From contig JAMDCP010000011.1 of the NCBI GenBank assembly GCA_023489335.1, positions 62,001-126,000 of the forward strand: DNA of 64,000 nucleotides, read 5' to 3'. The translations under genes were made by a program, and so were the position numbers. Under the pieces are notes generated by a model. The model did not search any database, was not told the DNA's origin, and saw nothing but the letters and a program-made list of their open reading frames with translations. Below, piece after piece: positions 17,380 through 27,107 of this stretch; position 1 is the stretch's first letter, and each line of letters opens with the position of its first letter. The stretch comes from Deltaproteobacteria bacterium (GTDB lineage: Bacteria; SZUA-79; Acidulodesulfobacterales; Acidulodesulfobacteraceae).

Positions 17380-18330
17380 TCAATCTTTTTTATTATCCGA
17401 AGAATAATGTTTTAAGCTCCGCTTATTTTCTTTTTCATGCAACATAATCATTACGGGGCTTGCGATGAATATCGAAGAGTATGTCCCGATTAAAACCCCC
17501 CATAATAATGTAAAAGCAAAGTCATGAAGAACTATGCCGCCGAGGAAAAACAAAGATAAAACCACTAAGATTACCGTAAGCGATGTAACGACTGTTCTTG
17601 TCAAAACCTCGTTTATACTTTTATTTACCAGGTCATTTAAATTAATTTGCTCCGATTTCTCCGCTCTTTTTTTTAAGTTTTCCCTGATTCTGTCAAAAAC
17701 AACGACTTTATCGGTAAGGGAATAACCCGCAACAGTTAAAATCGCCGTAATAACAAGAAGGGTTATTTCTTTCTGAAAAATAAAAATAATTCCCATAAGC
17801 GCAAGGACATCGTGGGCAAGACCGACAGCGGCGGCAAGCCCGAATCTAAACTCGAATCTCCATGTTATATAAAGTATGATTGCAATAATCGATATTATAA
17901 TTGCGACAATAGCGTCTTTAGCTAATTTTTTACCGACGGAGGGACCGATCATTTCATTATTTAATACTTTAGATGGATTGTTTTTAAAGGCATTTTGTAC
18001 AGTTGTTTTTATTTCATCCGTATATTTATTTAAATCCCTGGCTACCGCTTTGGTTTGAATTATAATATCGTTTTTACCTTTTATTTTTACGATTTTTACA
18101 TCCTTAAACCCCTTTGCCAGAAGTTCCCTTCTAACATCCGCGACGGATATTTTATGTTTAAACGAAAGCTGCAAAGACAGCCCGCCGGTAAAATCTATTC
18201 CGATTTTTGCCATGCCTAAAATCATCGTAATCAGTTCGATTAATCCAAGTATTACAAGAATAGACGACAAAGCGAACGAATATTTTTTTTTGCCGATAAA
18301 ATTAAAATTTGTGTTTTTTATAAATTCCAA
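17380..18330 (-). CDS. secF: Protein translocase subunit SecF
   Basis: Membrane subunit (316 aa) that, with SecD, uses the proton gradient to aid late steps of Sec-dependent export. It has a first helix, then GIDFTGGLSLQL at about 43-54, a short periplasmic domain, and five further helices including AGYSLTDKVVVFDRIRENLKK near 205-225 and the SLTVILVVLSLFFLGG region. It follows secD by 19 bases. Confidence 0.96.
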   Translation of the reverse strand: MEFIKNTNFNFIGKKKYSFALSSILVILGLIELITMILGMAKIGIDFTGGLSLQLSFKHKISVADVRRELLAKGFKDVKIVKIKGKNDIIIQTKAVARDLNKYTDEIKTTVQNAFKNNPSKVLNNEMIGPSVGKKLAKDAIVAIIISIIAIILYITWRFEFRFGLAAAVGLAHDVLALMGIIFIFQKEITLLVITAILTVAGYSLTDKVVVFDRIRENLKKRAEKSEQINLNDLVNKSINEVLTRTVVTSLTVILVVLSLFFLGGIVLHDFAFTLLWGVLIGTYSSIFIASPVMIMLHEKENKRSLKHYSSDNKKD

Positions 18331-18349
18331 TTTTTCTAAACTCCTTGAG

Positions 18350-19915
18350 TTAAATACTTAATTTGTTAAGTTCCCTTTTGTTCGATATAATGTCGAATAT
18401 AACTTTCGTGCCGACTAACGAGGTAAACAGATTTATAATAATGCCAAGGGATAATGTTACGGCAAAGCCCTTTACCGGACCTGAACCAAAGTAAAATAAA
18501 ACGGCGGCAGTTATAAGAGCGGTGACATGGGAATCTAAAATAGTAAAAAATGCTTTGTTATAACCGTTTTCGATAGCGATAACCACAGGTTTATTTTCTC
18601 TTAATTCCTCCCTTATCCTTTCAAAAATGAGGACATTCGAATCAACCGCCATACCTATGGTAAGAATTATTCCAGCTATGCCTGGAAGAGTTAAAGTTGC
18701 GCCAAACAAGGATAGGGCGGCCATAAGAAATAATACATTTTCGATAAGGGCAAAATCTGCGATTAATCCCGATAGTTTGTAATAAAATACCATAAATCCG
18801 ACAACTAAGATAGTTCCGACAATGGCGGCAAGTATGCCGGCATGTATAGAGTCTGCTCCCAGAGTAGGGCCTACCGTTTCATTCTGTATTATTTTTACAG
18901 GAGCGGGTAATGCCCCTGAACGAAGGGCTATTGCGAGATTACTCGCCTGGGCCATGGTAAATCTTCCGGAAATAGAAGCGTTTCCGCCCAATATAGGTTC
19001 TTCTATAACGGGAGCCGATATTACATTGTCGTCGAGTATAATGGCAAGCCTTTTGCCCGTATATTTTGTAGTTATATCCCCAAATTTTTTTGCCCCGTCC
19101 GAATTTAAAGCGACCTCGACAATAGGCTGATTGTAACGGTTTATCTGGACATTTGCGCTTGAAATTTCGGCCCCGCTCATTAAAATCGGCTTTTCTATAA
19201 GATACGGCCTTTTTGTTGTTTTATGGGAAAATTTGTTATAGGTGGTGTGGTAGAGAATTTCGTCTCCTTTTGGAATTTTTCCGTTTAATGCTTTCAGCAG
19301 GTTGTGTTTATCGTCAACTAATTTAAATGTCAATCTTGCAGTTTTTCCTATAAGCTTAACGGCCTGTTTAACATCCTTGACGCCGGGCAGTTCCACGACT
19401 ATTAAATTTTTGCCCTGTCTGGCAATTTTTGGAGCGACTAAGCCAAACTGGTCGATCCTGTTTCTCATAACCTCTACGGCGCCGCTCACAGCCTCTTCTT
19501 TATATTTTGAAAGAGCCGGTTCTTTAAAATTTATTTTATCGCCCATGAGCTGCAGGGAAGGGTGATGTTCCGCAAGGTATTTTACCAGTTCCTGTGTATT
19601 TTTTAAAAGTTTCCCCTTAATTTTTATATGTGAATCTACGAAACTAACGGCATCTTTGCCGTAGCCTTTATTTTCAACGAATGATTTTATATCCGTATAA
19701 TCCTTATAAAGTTTTTCTTTTACGGCTTTGCCGGTCTCGACTCTTTCGACAAGGTAAACGCCGCCTTGAAGATCGAGTCCTAAACGCATCTCCGCGTTAC
19801 CGATGACGGCTTTCCACCAGCCCGGCGTGTTTGGATAAATCGAGGGAATTACCGAAAAAATAGATATAACTATAAGGGAAATTATTAAAATTAATCTGGT
19901 TTTAACAGGTTTCAT
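18350..19915 (-). CDS. secD: Protein translocase subunit SecD
   Basis: Partner of SecF; 521 aa with an N-terminal helix followed by LGLDLQGGVYLV at about 44-55. The large periplasmic P1 domain includes VMRNRIDQFGLVAP and VVELPGVKD. The RND-like membrane part has AIALRSGALPAPVKI, VGPTLGADSI, and the conserved GMAVDSNVLIFERIREEL near 440. It is shorter than E. coli SecD, as usual outside the gammaproteobacteria. It lies downstream of yajC, as is common. Confidence 0.96.
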   Translation of the reverse strand: MKPVKTRLILIISLIVISIFSVIPSIYPNTPGWWKAVIGNAEMRLGLDLQGGVYLVERVETGKAVKEKLYKDYTDIKSFVENKGYGKDAVSFVDSHIKIKGKLLKNTQELVKYLAEHHPSLQLMGDKINFKEPALSKYKEEAVSGAVEVMRNRIDQFGLVAPKIARQGKNLIVVELPGVKDVKQAVKLIGKTARLTFKLVDDKHNLLKALNGKIPKGDEILYHTTYNKFSHKTTKRPYLIEKPILMSGAEISSANVQINRYNQPIVEVALNSDGAKKFGDITTKYTGKRLAIILDDNVISAPVIEEPILGGNASISGRFTMAQASNLAIALRSGALPAPVKIIQNETVGPTLGADSIHAGILAAIVGTILVVGFMVFYYKLSGLIADFALIENVLFLMAALSLFGATLTLPGIAGIILTIGMAVDSNVLIFERIREELRENKPVVIAIENGYNKAFFTILDSHVTALITAAVLFYFGSGPVKGFAVTLSLGIIINLFTSLVGTKVIFDIISNKRELNKLSI

Positions 19916-19995
19916 CGGGTTTTCCTTGTGAATTTGTGAATATATGGTTTTAATTTTTGTAAAATAATAGGCGCCGCAGGGCCTGCGAAGCCCAT

Positions 19996-20346
19996 TTATG
20001 ACTTGGAAGTCTTTGTCGCTATTGCATTTTTCGCAATTTTGATTTTAACGTCTTTCGCTATTTCTATTGTAAAGACCTGTTCCGCTATTCCGGATATAAT
20101 GCCATAAATACCGCCGTTGGTAAGAATCTCGTCTCCTACTTTTAAAGAATCTATCATTTTCCTATGGTCTTTTGTCCTTTTTTGCTGGGGCAATATTACC
20201 AGAAGATAAAAGATAACTACGATAGCGATTAACGGGGCAAAACTCCATAATGTGCTCTCCCAGCCGCCCTGTCCGGAGACGGCAGCGGACGCTGCATAGG
20301 CATTTTTTACGGTAAATAGGTTAAACGGATTGGATAAATTTTCCAT
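19996..20346 (-). CDS. yajC: Preprotein translocase subunit YajC
   Basis: Small (116 aa) SecDF-associated membrane protein. A single helix (FAPLIAIVVIFYLLVILPQQKRTKDHRKM, about 32-60) with the characteristic PQQKR follows an N-terminal region, and then comes a cytoplasmic SH3-like segment (LKVGDEILTNGGIYGIISGI). The long N-terminal tail before the helix (about 30 aa) is a little unusual. It lies between tgt and secD, as is common. Confidence 0.95.
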   Translation of the reverse strand: MENLSNPFNLFTVKNAYAASAAVSGQGGWESTLWSFAPLIAIVVIFYLLVILPQQKRTKDHRKMIDSLKVGDEILTNGGIYGIISGIAEQVFTIEIAKDVKIKIAKNAIATKTSKS

Positions 20347-20460
20347 AATAGTTTAAAGGCTTAATGCCGTTTTAAGTTTTAGATTAAGCCCTGATACCTC
20401 CTTTTGATTTTATAAATTTTTATTCGATTTTATTAATATTATATTTAAATTAAAATAAAG

Positions 20461-21576
20461 TCAAAACAAAGATGAAGGTTTTTGTATATTTATTTTGTTT
20501 AACATATCAAGAAAACTGTTTTCCTTTATCGATTGCCTTATTTTTACAATTAGATTCTGATAAAAATGAAGATTATGCAGTGTTAAAAGCCTTTGCGAAA
20601 ATATTTCTTTTGTCATAAAGATATGCCTTACATAAGCGGTGCTAAAATTTTTACAGCAAAAACAGCCGCAATCCGGGTCAAGCGGTCCAGTTTCGGATTT
20701 ATACTTAGAATTTTTAATGTTCAGGGTACCAGAGGATGTAAACACGAAACCGTTTCTTGCATTTCTTGTGGGCATTACGCAGTCAAACATATCTACGCCC
20801 AAAGATACCGCATTTATAATATCTTCCGGCGTTCCGACGCCCATAAGGTATCTTGGCTTATTTTCGGGAAGATTTGATACCGACGAGGCTAACATCCTGA
20901 ACATAACTTCTTTTGTTTCCCCGACAGCTAACCCGCCTATCGCATAACCGTCGGCATCCAACCCCGACATGATTCTGGCCGATTTTTCCCTCAGGTCTTC
21001 AAAAAAGTTGCCCTGGGATATAAGAAAAAGGAGATTGCCGTCCTTTTTCTTTGCGGACATCGACCTTTCCGCCCATTTTATCGTTATGTCAAGGTCTTTT
21101 TCCGCCTTGTCTCTCGAGGCTTCGGGTCCGGAGAATACATCCAGCTGCATCATTATGTCGGAACCCAACGCTTCCTGTATCCCGATGACGCGCTCGGGGG
21201 TAAAAAAGTGCGTCTCTCCGTCTATATGGGACATAAATGAAACCCCGTCGTCCACAACTTTGGCAAATTTGGCAAGGCTAAAAATTTGAAACCCGCCGGA
21301 GTCGGTTAAAATCATTCCTTTATATCTTGTAAAATTTCTTAAAGAGCCGAATTTTTTTATTATGTCTATGCCGGGACGCAAAAAAAGATGGTAAGTGTTT
21401 CCGAGCATAACCTTAAAACCCTCGTCATAGATTTCGAAAGGGGATAGCGATTTTACCGTTCCTATTGTTCCGACAGGCATAAAAACCGGCGTTTCTATAA
21501 TGCCGTTTTTAGTGGAAAGCTCGGCTATTCTGGCGCTCGTGCGTTCATCTTTTTTAATTATTTTAAACATCGTCAA
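20461..21576 (-). CDS. tgt: tRNA-guanine(34) transglycosylase Tgt
   Basis: Exchanges G34 of Asp, Asn, His and Tyr tRNAs for preQ1 in queuosine synthesis. The 371-aa protein has the TIM-barrel motifs: TPVFMPVGTIG near 29, DSGGFQIFSL near 93 (nucleophile/base-pocket loop), the catalytic Asp in MFDCVMPTRNARNG near 262, and the zinc site DCGCFCC plus a downstream His near 304-330. It is followed by yajC and preceded by queA, which performs the next step of the same pathway. Confidence 0.97.
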   Translation of the reverse strand: MTMFKIIKKDERTSARIAELSTKNGIIETPVFMPVGTIGTVKSLSPFEIYDEGFKVMLGNTYHLFLRPGIDIIKKFGSLRNFTRYKGMILTDSGGFQIFSLAKFAKVVDDGVSFMSHIDGETHFFTPERVIGIQEALGSDIMMQLDVFSGPEASRDKAEKDLDITIKWAERSMSAKKKDGNLLFLISQGNFFEDLREKSARIMSGLDADGYAIGGLAVGETKEVMFRMLASSVSNLPENKPRYLMGVGTPEDIINAVSLGVDMFDCVMPTRNARNGFVFTSSGTLNIKNSKYKSETGPLDPDCGCFCCKNFSTAYVRHIFMTKEIFSQRLLTLHNLHFYQNLIVKIRQSIKENSFLDMLNKINIQKPSSLF

Positions 21577-21612
21577 GAATTATATAATAAAAAAATTAAT
21601 TTTTAAATATTA

Positions 21613-22716
21613 TTAAATATTATATAGATACATGGCATCGCCGTAACTAAAAAGGGAATAGCCGTTTTTTACAGCCTCTTCGTAAACGGCTTTTGTTTTG
21701 CCTATGCCTATTAAGGCGCAAATCATAATAAATAGGGATGATTTTGGCTGATGAAAGTTTGTTATAAGATTTTTTGTTATTTTAAATTTATAGCCGGGGC
21801 GGATATACAAAGATGTCCTTTTTTTTGCGGCGGGAATTAAAATTCCGCTACTATCCGCACTTGATTCGAGGCACCTGACCGAAGATGTTCCCGTAATTAT
21901 GATTTTATTACCCGATTTTAATGTTTTGTTAATCAAACGGGCCGTTTTTTCCGAAATCGTATAAGTTTCGGGGTGCATATTATGCTTGCTTATGTCTTTT
22001 TCCCTGACGGGCATAAATGTTCCAAGCCCGATATTTAAAGAAACATCCGCAAAAATTCCACCTTTTCCGTTAATTTTATTTATCAGCTCGCCGGTAAAAT
22101 GAAGTCCGGCTGTTGGAGCCGCAACGGAAGAACCGCTTAAATTATCGGCGTAAACCGTTTGATAGTACGACTCGTCTATATTCTCGGGACTCCTTTTAAG
22201 GTAGGGAGGAAGGGGTATTTCCGCGCATTTATCGAAAATAAAATCGCTGTCTTCTTTGTTATTTATCAGAATATCGTAATTTCCGTTTCCGTAATTCTTT
22301 AAAACTATAATTTTGGGCCCGCCTTCGGCTTCGCTATTTTGATTTTCTTCGGTTATTAATATTTCTTCACCCTCTTTAATGGCTTTATGGGATTTTAAAA
22401 GGGCGTTCAGTCTAAGCGGAAATGATATGTTAAAAGGAAATTCCGTGATAAATATTTCTACTTTTCCGCCCGCCTTTCTTCTGCCGAAGATTCTCGCTTT
22501 CTTGACAAAGGAGTTATTGACTACAATAACATCGTTTTTATCTATATAATCCGTTATGTCGTAAAATTTCCTGTGCTCCATTTTAAAATTTTTTACATCT
22601 ACCGCAAGAAGCCTTGCCTCGTCGCGATTTTTAAGCGGATATTTTGCGATCAATTTTTCGTCGAATTTATAATCGAATAAATCTAATTCCATAAATGTAA
22701 AACCTTGCCGCCCCAT
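21613..22716 (-). CDS. queA: S-adenosylmethionine:tRNA ribosyltransferase-isomerase QueA
   Basis: Transfers ribose from SAM to preQ1-modified tRNA to form epoxyqueuosine. The 367-aa protein has the QueA hallmarks FDYKFDEKLIAKYPLKNRDEARLL in its opening residues, VAAPTAGLHFT near 198, IGLGTFMPVREKDISKHNMHPE near 230, and the closing NFHQPKSSLFIMICALIG segment. It is the first gene of the run queA-tgt-yajC-secD-secF-recJ-pilMNO. The start may be the Met at residue 10 (MELDLFDYKFDE). Confidence 0.96.
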   Translation of the reverse strand: MGRQGFTFMELDLFDYKFDEKLIAKYPLKNRDEARLLAVDVKNFKMEHRKFYDITDYIDKNDVIVVNNSFVKKARIFGRRKAGGKVEIFITEFPFNISFPLRLNALLKSHKAIKEGEEILITEENQNSEAEGGPKIIVLKNYGNGNYDILINNKEDSDFIFDKCAEIPLPPYLKRSPENIDESYYQTVYADNLSGSSVAAPTAGLHFTGELINKINGKGGIFADVSLNIGLGTFMPVREKDISKHNMHPETYTISEKTARLINKTLKSGNKIIITGTSSVRCLESSADSSGILIPAAKKRTSLYIRPGYKFKITKNLITNFHQPKSSLFIMICALIGIGKTKAVYEEAVKNGYSLFSYGDAMYLYNI

Positions 22717-22800
22717 TATATTTTTTTAATTTTTGTGTTATTATATGGCTTTGAATTTTATGTAAACTTTTTAATTATAGCATAATTACGGGAATTTATC

Positions 22801-23487
22801 GTGGGAATTTTTATAACGCTCGAAGGTATAGACGGGTCGGGCAAAACCACCGCCGCAGATCTGATAGCGGGTTCTTTAAGGGAGGCGGGATACAGGGTTT
22901 TACTTACGCAGGAGCCGACAGGCGCTTATCTTGGAACGGTTGTCAAAGATATTGTTATCGGGAGAGACTCAGGGAAGAATATCGACCTATCCTTTTTAAA
23001 AACATTGAGCAAAAAAACAGTCTCCATTATGGCGTTATTTTTATTTTCGGCGGATAGAATAGTCCATTTAGACGAAATTTCAATAAAACTAAATGATTTC
23101 GATGTTATATTGTGCGATAGGTTTATCGATTCCACATATGCTTATCAGGCGGTTTATCCAAATGGTAAAAACGATAAAAGTTTTGAAGAGCTTATTTTGA
23201 CTATAAACGATTTTGTTCTCAGGCAAAAAAATGTTGAAATAAACAGAACTTATCTTTTCGATTTAAAGCCGGAGGATGCTTTAAAGCGGCTAAACGGAAG
23301 GCTCGGCAAGTTTGACGGTTTTGACAGCGAACCTCTGGATTTTTTCGAACGGGTTAGAACTAATTATATATATCTTGCAGACAGGTTTAAAAGCAGAATT
23401 AAAAAAATCGACGCATCCGCTCCCGCAAAAGATACGGCGGCTCTGATAGTCAAAGATATTATAAAATTAATTAATACCCTATATTAA
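22801..23487 (+). CDS. tmk: Thymidylate kinase Tmk
   Basis: Phosphorylates dTMP to dTDP. It starts with GTG and immediately reads ITLEGIDGSGKTT, with the P-loop at about residues 8-17. The LID and dTMP-binding region includes DRFIDSTYAYQ near 105-115. QEPT replaces the more usual REPG at about 40, a small variation. At 228 aa it is slightly long. First gene of a tmk-holB-ricT-metG-tatD run and divergent from queA. Confidence 0.94.
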   Translation: MGIFITLEGIDGSGKTTAADLIAGSLREAGYRVLLTQEPTGAYLGTVVKDIVIGRDSGKNIDLSFLKTLSKKTVSIMALFLFSADRIVHLDEISIKLNDFDVILCDRFIDSTYAYQAVYPNGKNDKSFEELILTINDFVLRQKNVEINRTYLFDLKPEDALKRLNGRLGKFDGFDSEPLDFFERVRTNYIYLADRFKSRIKKIDASAPAKDTAALIVKDIIKLINTLY

Positions 23488-23530
23488 TTTTTCGAATTCG
23501 GGATAAATATAAAATTTACGGATTATATAT

Positions 23531-24727
23531 ATGGATTACGGCATTTCTAATATAATAGGGCATGAAAAACCTATAAGGTTCTTAAATGAGCTGTTTGTGA
23601 ACGATAGGATACCCTCCGGGCTTTTATTTTACGGGCAAAAGAATATCGGAAAAAGATTTGTCGCAATATCGTTTGCCGCTTCCGTTTTATGCAGAGACTA
23701 CTCATATTTCACGGGCGGCCGTGCCGGGATTAACGGGATTAACCAAATTGCCGAAAATCCTCCCGCTTTGTCTCTTTTCGAAGAGGAAAATTCCAAAGAT
23801 TCCGGGAATGAGGAACCGGGCGGCCATAAAACCACGGACGCTAAGGCATTAAGCGGGTATTTTTGCGGAAAATGCCCTTCGTGCAAGGGAGTATTAAACG
23901 GAACAAACCAAAATCTGATAATTGTGGAACCTGCGGGAAATTCAATAAAAATTGAAAAAATTAACCAGGTTAACTCGCTTTTAAGTTTAACCCCGGCATT
24001 CGAGGGGCACAGGTTTGTCATAATAGACGATGCGCAGGCAATGAACCCAAACGCAATGAATGCCCTTTTGAAAATTCTGGAAGAGCCTCCGGATAAGACC
24101 GTTTTTATTTTAATTTCATCGAACATAAACAGCCTTCTGCCGACCATTATTTCGAGATGTTCCCTGCTTGCTTTTAAACCCATTCCAGACGAGGTTTTAT
24201 TCGGCGCTTTTAAGGCAGAATTAACGGAAACGGCGGACGATATTTTGACGGTTTATTCAAGGCTTGCGAAAGGCAGTTATTCAAATTTCGAAAAGTTTGC
24301 AAGCGGCCAGTATTTTGAAACAAGAAAAAGGGTTTTAACGCTGATTTTTAACGAACCCTTTTACGGCAATTCGGCATTGCTTGGGTATGATATGTCGGAC
24401 GAGTTTAACAGGGTTTTAAAAAATTCGAACGAAAAGAATAAAGATAAAGATAACGAAAATAAGGTCGAATTATTTGAGATATTTTTGTTCATTTTGAGGG
24501 ATATTTATATTTATCGCATGACAAAAAATGGAAAATTATTATATAATATAGATATTTGCAAAGATATCGAAAAATTTATAAAAGATTCTAAAATTACGCC
24601 GCAAAGATTATTAAATATGATTGAATTAACGGCGGAATATATAGATAAAACCGGTTACAATTTAAATAAAACTATCGGTATGGATGCCTATTTTTCGGAT
24701 CTTTTAGCGCAAAATATATTGCGGTAA
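23531..24727 (+). CDS. holB: DNA polymerase III delta' subunit (HolB-type AAA+ clamp-loader protein)
   Basis: Part of the clamp-loader complex. The 398-aa protein begins with a degenerate Walker A region (GLLFYGQKNIGKRFVAISFA, about 31-50). A zinc knuckle follows (CGKCPSC near 112-118), then VIIDDAQAMNPNAMNALLKILEEPP near 160-184, the delta' signature, and an SRC motif (ISRCSLLAF). About 30 extra polar residues lie before the zinc knuckle. The C-terminal collar domain is present. tmk upstream and ricT downstream are usual neighbours. Confidence 0.92.
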   Translation: MDYGISNIIGHEKPIRFLNELFVNDRIPSGLLFYGQKNIGKRFVAISFAASVLCRDYSYFTGGRAGINGINQIAENPPALSLFEEENSKDSGNEEPGGHKTTDAKALSGYFCGKCPSCKGVLNGTNQNLIIVEPAGNSIKIEKINQVNSLLSLTPAFEGHRFVIIDDAQAMNPNAMNALLKILEEPPDKTVFILISSNINSLLPTIISRCSLLAFKPIPDEVLFGAFKAELTETADDILTVYSRLAKGSYSNFEKFASGQYFETRKRVLTLIFNEPFYGNSALLGYDMSDEFNRVLKNSNEKNKDKDNENKVELFEIFLFILRDIYIYRMTKNGKLLYNIDICKDIEKFIKDSKITPQRLLNMIELTAEYIDKTGYNLNKTIGMDAYFSDLLAQNILR

Positions 24728-24783
24728 TTTTAATTTTTTTAAATTTTAAATGATCAAAGGTCGAGGAGATATATACTATAAAT

Positions 24784-25500
24784 ATGAGAATAGCAGGAGT
24801 AAAGATACACGAAAAAGCCAATATAGAGGAATTTAATGCAAAAGCGCTGCAATTAAAGCTCGATGATAAAGTGCTTGTCGAGAAAGATAGCGGAATTTTT
24901 TTGGGGACGGTTGCGGAAGACATTAAAATTGCCGATAAAGACCCAAAAACCACGCCCAGGATAATCAGAAAAATTTACAGTTTCGAAACGGGAGAAAGGT
25001 TTGCATTTTATCCTATCGAAACGGAGGGTTTCTCTTTCTGCAAGGAAAATATAGACAATCTTAAAATTATAATGAAACTCCTTAAGGTTAAATATTTGCC
25101 TTCCGAAAACAAACTTATATTTTTTTATAGCGCCGAAGAAAGGGTCGATTTTAGGGAGCTTGTAAAAATACTTGCGGGAAAATTTCATTTACGAATCGAA
25201 ATGCGCCAGATTAATATCAGGGATGAATGTAAACTTCTGGGGGGAATAGGCGTATGCGGAAGGGCATGCTGCTGCAGCTCGGTTGGCCAGGAGTTAAATT
25301 ATGTAGCCTCAAAAATTACAAAACTTCAATGCCAGAATGCGGGCAAACTTGTAGGATATTGCGGCAGGCTTTTATGCTGTCTTGCTTTTGACCCGCTAAA
25401 TCCCGATGAGGATATTTGCAAAACGGTAAAGGAGAGCAGCGATGTTTTTTACCATAGCAGTTTTGACCCGTATAACGATAATCCGGATAAACAGGAGTGA
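24784..25500 (+). CDS. ricT: PSP1 / RicT-like protein
   Basis: A 238-aa PSP1-domain protein. The N-terminal part binds nothing recognisable. The PSP1 C-terminal domain spans about residues 85-215, with FFYSAEERVDFRELVKILAG, RIEMRQINIRDECKLLGGIGVCG and a dense Cys cluster (CGRACCCSS, then CGRLLCC). In Bacillus the homologue YaaT/RicT carries Fe-S clusters in the RicA-RicF-RicT complex that modulates RNA processing; whether this applies here is unknown. Its stop overlaps the metG start. Confidence 0.88.
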   Translation: MRIAGVKIHEKANIEEFNAKALQLKLDDKVLVEKDSGIFLGTVAEDIKIADKDPKTTPRIIRKIYSFETGERFAFYPIETEGFSFCKENIDNLKIIMKLLKVKYLPSENKLIFFYSAEERVDFRELVKILAGKFHLRIEMRQINIRDECKLLGGIGVCGRACCCSSVGQELNYVASKITKLQCQNAGKLVGYCGRLLCCLAFDPLNPDEDICKTVKESSDVFYHSSFDPYNDNPDKQE

Positions 25501-27101
25501 AGAAGAATAAAGTTATGGCAAATAAAGATAATTATAAAAACTATTTTTATGTTACGACGCCTATTTATTATGTGAATGATAAACCCCATATCGGCCATGC
25601 GTATTCAACTGTTATCGCCGATTCTATTGCAAGATTCAAAAGGTTATCCGGTTATAAGGTATTTTTTCTGACCGGGACGGACGAACACGGGTTAAAAATA
25701 GAAAAAGAAGCAAATGCAAGGGGTATAACCCCAAAAGAGCTTGCGGATACCGTTCATGTCAAGTTTAAAGAACTTTTTGGGATGCTTTCCATATCTTATG
25801 ACAGGTTTATTAGAACTACCGATGAAGACCACATAAAAACGGTTCAACTTGCATTTTCGGCGTTAATGGAAAAGGGGGATATTTATCTTTCCGAATTTGA
25901 GGGCTGGTATTGCACTCCCTGCGAAACCTTCTTGACCGAAAGGCTACTTATAGGCGGCAGTTGTCCGGAGTGCGGAAGACAGGTATCGAGGGTCAAAGAG
26001 GAAAGTTACTTTTTAAAATTGGGCAAATATGAAAAAAGGCTTGTGGAATATATCGAAAGCCGTCCCGAATTTATTAAGCCGCCTTTTAGAAAAAAAGAGG
26101 TTTTATCGTTTATCAAAGAAGGGTTAAACGATTTAAGCATTTCAAGGACATCTTTCAGGTGGGGCATTCCTGTTCCGGGGAACGATAAACATATCATATA
26201 TGTCTGGTTCGATGCCCTTTTAAACTATCTTACGGCGATAGGCTTCGAAGAGTTTCGGAAGAAAGGGGATAACGATTTTAATTTGTTTTTTAAAACCGCA
26301 AACCACATCGTGGGCAAGGATATTCTTAAATTTCACGCCGTTTACTGGCCCATTATGCTTTTTGCTTTAGATTTGCCGCTTCCAAAAACAATATTTGCTC
26401 ATGGCTGGTGGCTTATGGACAATAAAAAGATGTCAAAATCCCTCGGCAATGTTATAGACCCGGTTTATTTGATAAATAATTACGGAGCGGATGCCTTAAG
26501 GTTTTATCTTTTAAGAGAGGTAACATTGGGCCTGGACGGCGATTTTAATATGGATAATTTCATTACAAGATATAATTCGGAGCTTGCAAACGATTTGGGA
26601 AATTTAGTTTCAAGGACAACTGCCATGCTTCAAAAATATACGGAGGGCAAACTGCCGGATTTCAGTGAAGCGGGGGATATCGACGAACATTTGAGCGGAG
26701 CGGTTTACAATATAACCTCTGCCTTGAACGAAAGATACGACAATTACGATTTTGCAAGGATTTTGGAAGAAACCTTTAAATTTATCAATATGGTAAATAA
26801 ATATATAAACGATAGCGCTCCATGGAAAATAAACATCTCTTCGCCGGAAGGCAAAAGAAATTTATATAAAATTTTAAGAAGCGCTGTTGTTTCGATATAT
26901 TGCATATCATATTTAATATACCCGTTTATGCCTGATACGGCGGCAAGAATTAACAAGATATTGAATATAGAGGCTTTTGCATTTTTTAAATCCCGTGTTG
27001 CTCCAGAAGATATTTTTGGCAGCCACCGGGTATTGTTTAAAGACGGTCATAAAATTAGCGAAGACAAGCATATTTTATTCCCAAAGATAGTAAATATATA
27101 A
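25497..27101 (+). CDS. metG: Methionyl-tRNA synthetase MetG
   Basis: Charges initiator and elongator tRNA-Met. Class I synthetase motifs: HIGH at residues 31-34 and KMSKS near 307 (DNKKMSKSLGNV). The zinc-binding insertion has CTPCE and CPECGR. At 534 aa it lacks the C-terminal tRNA-binding EMAP-like domain that longer MetG proteins have. The GTG at 25497 overlaps the ricT stop by 4 bases; an ATG six codons later (25515) is an alternative start. Confidence 0.96.
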   Translation: MKKNKVMANKDNYKNYFYVTTPIYYVNDKPHIGHAYSTVIADSIARFKRLSGYKVFFLTGTDEHGLKIEKEANARGITPKELADTVHVKFKELFGMLSISYDRFIRTTDEDHIKTVQLAFSALMEKGDIYLSEFEGWYCTPCETFLTERLLIGGSCPECGRQVSRVKEESYFLKLGKYEKRLVEYIESRPEFIKPPFRKKEVLSFIKEGLNDLSISRTSFRWGIPVPGNDKHIIYVWFDALLNYLTAIGFEEFRKKGDNDFNLFFKTANHIVGKDILKFHAVYWPIMLFALDLPLPKTIFAHGWWLMDNKKMSKSLGNVIDPVYLINNYGADALRFYLLREVTLGLDGDFNMDNFITRYNSELANDLGNLVSRTTAMLQKYTEGKLPDFSEAGDIDEHLSGAVYNITSALNERYDNYDFARILEETFKFINMVNKYINDSAPWKINISSPEGKRNLYKILRSAVVSIYCISYLIYPFMPDTAARINKILNIEAFAFFKSRVAPEDIFGSHRVLFKDGHKISEDKHILFPKIVNI

Positions 27102-27107
27102 ATATAC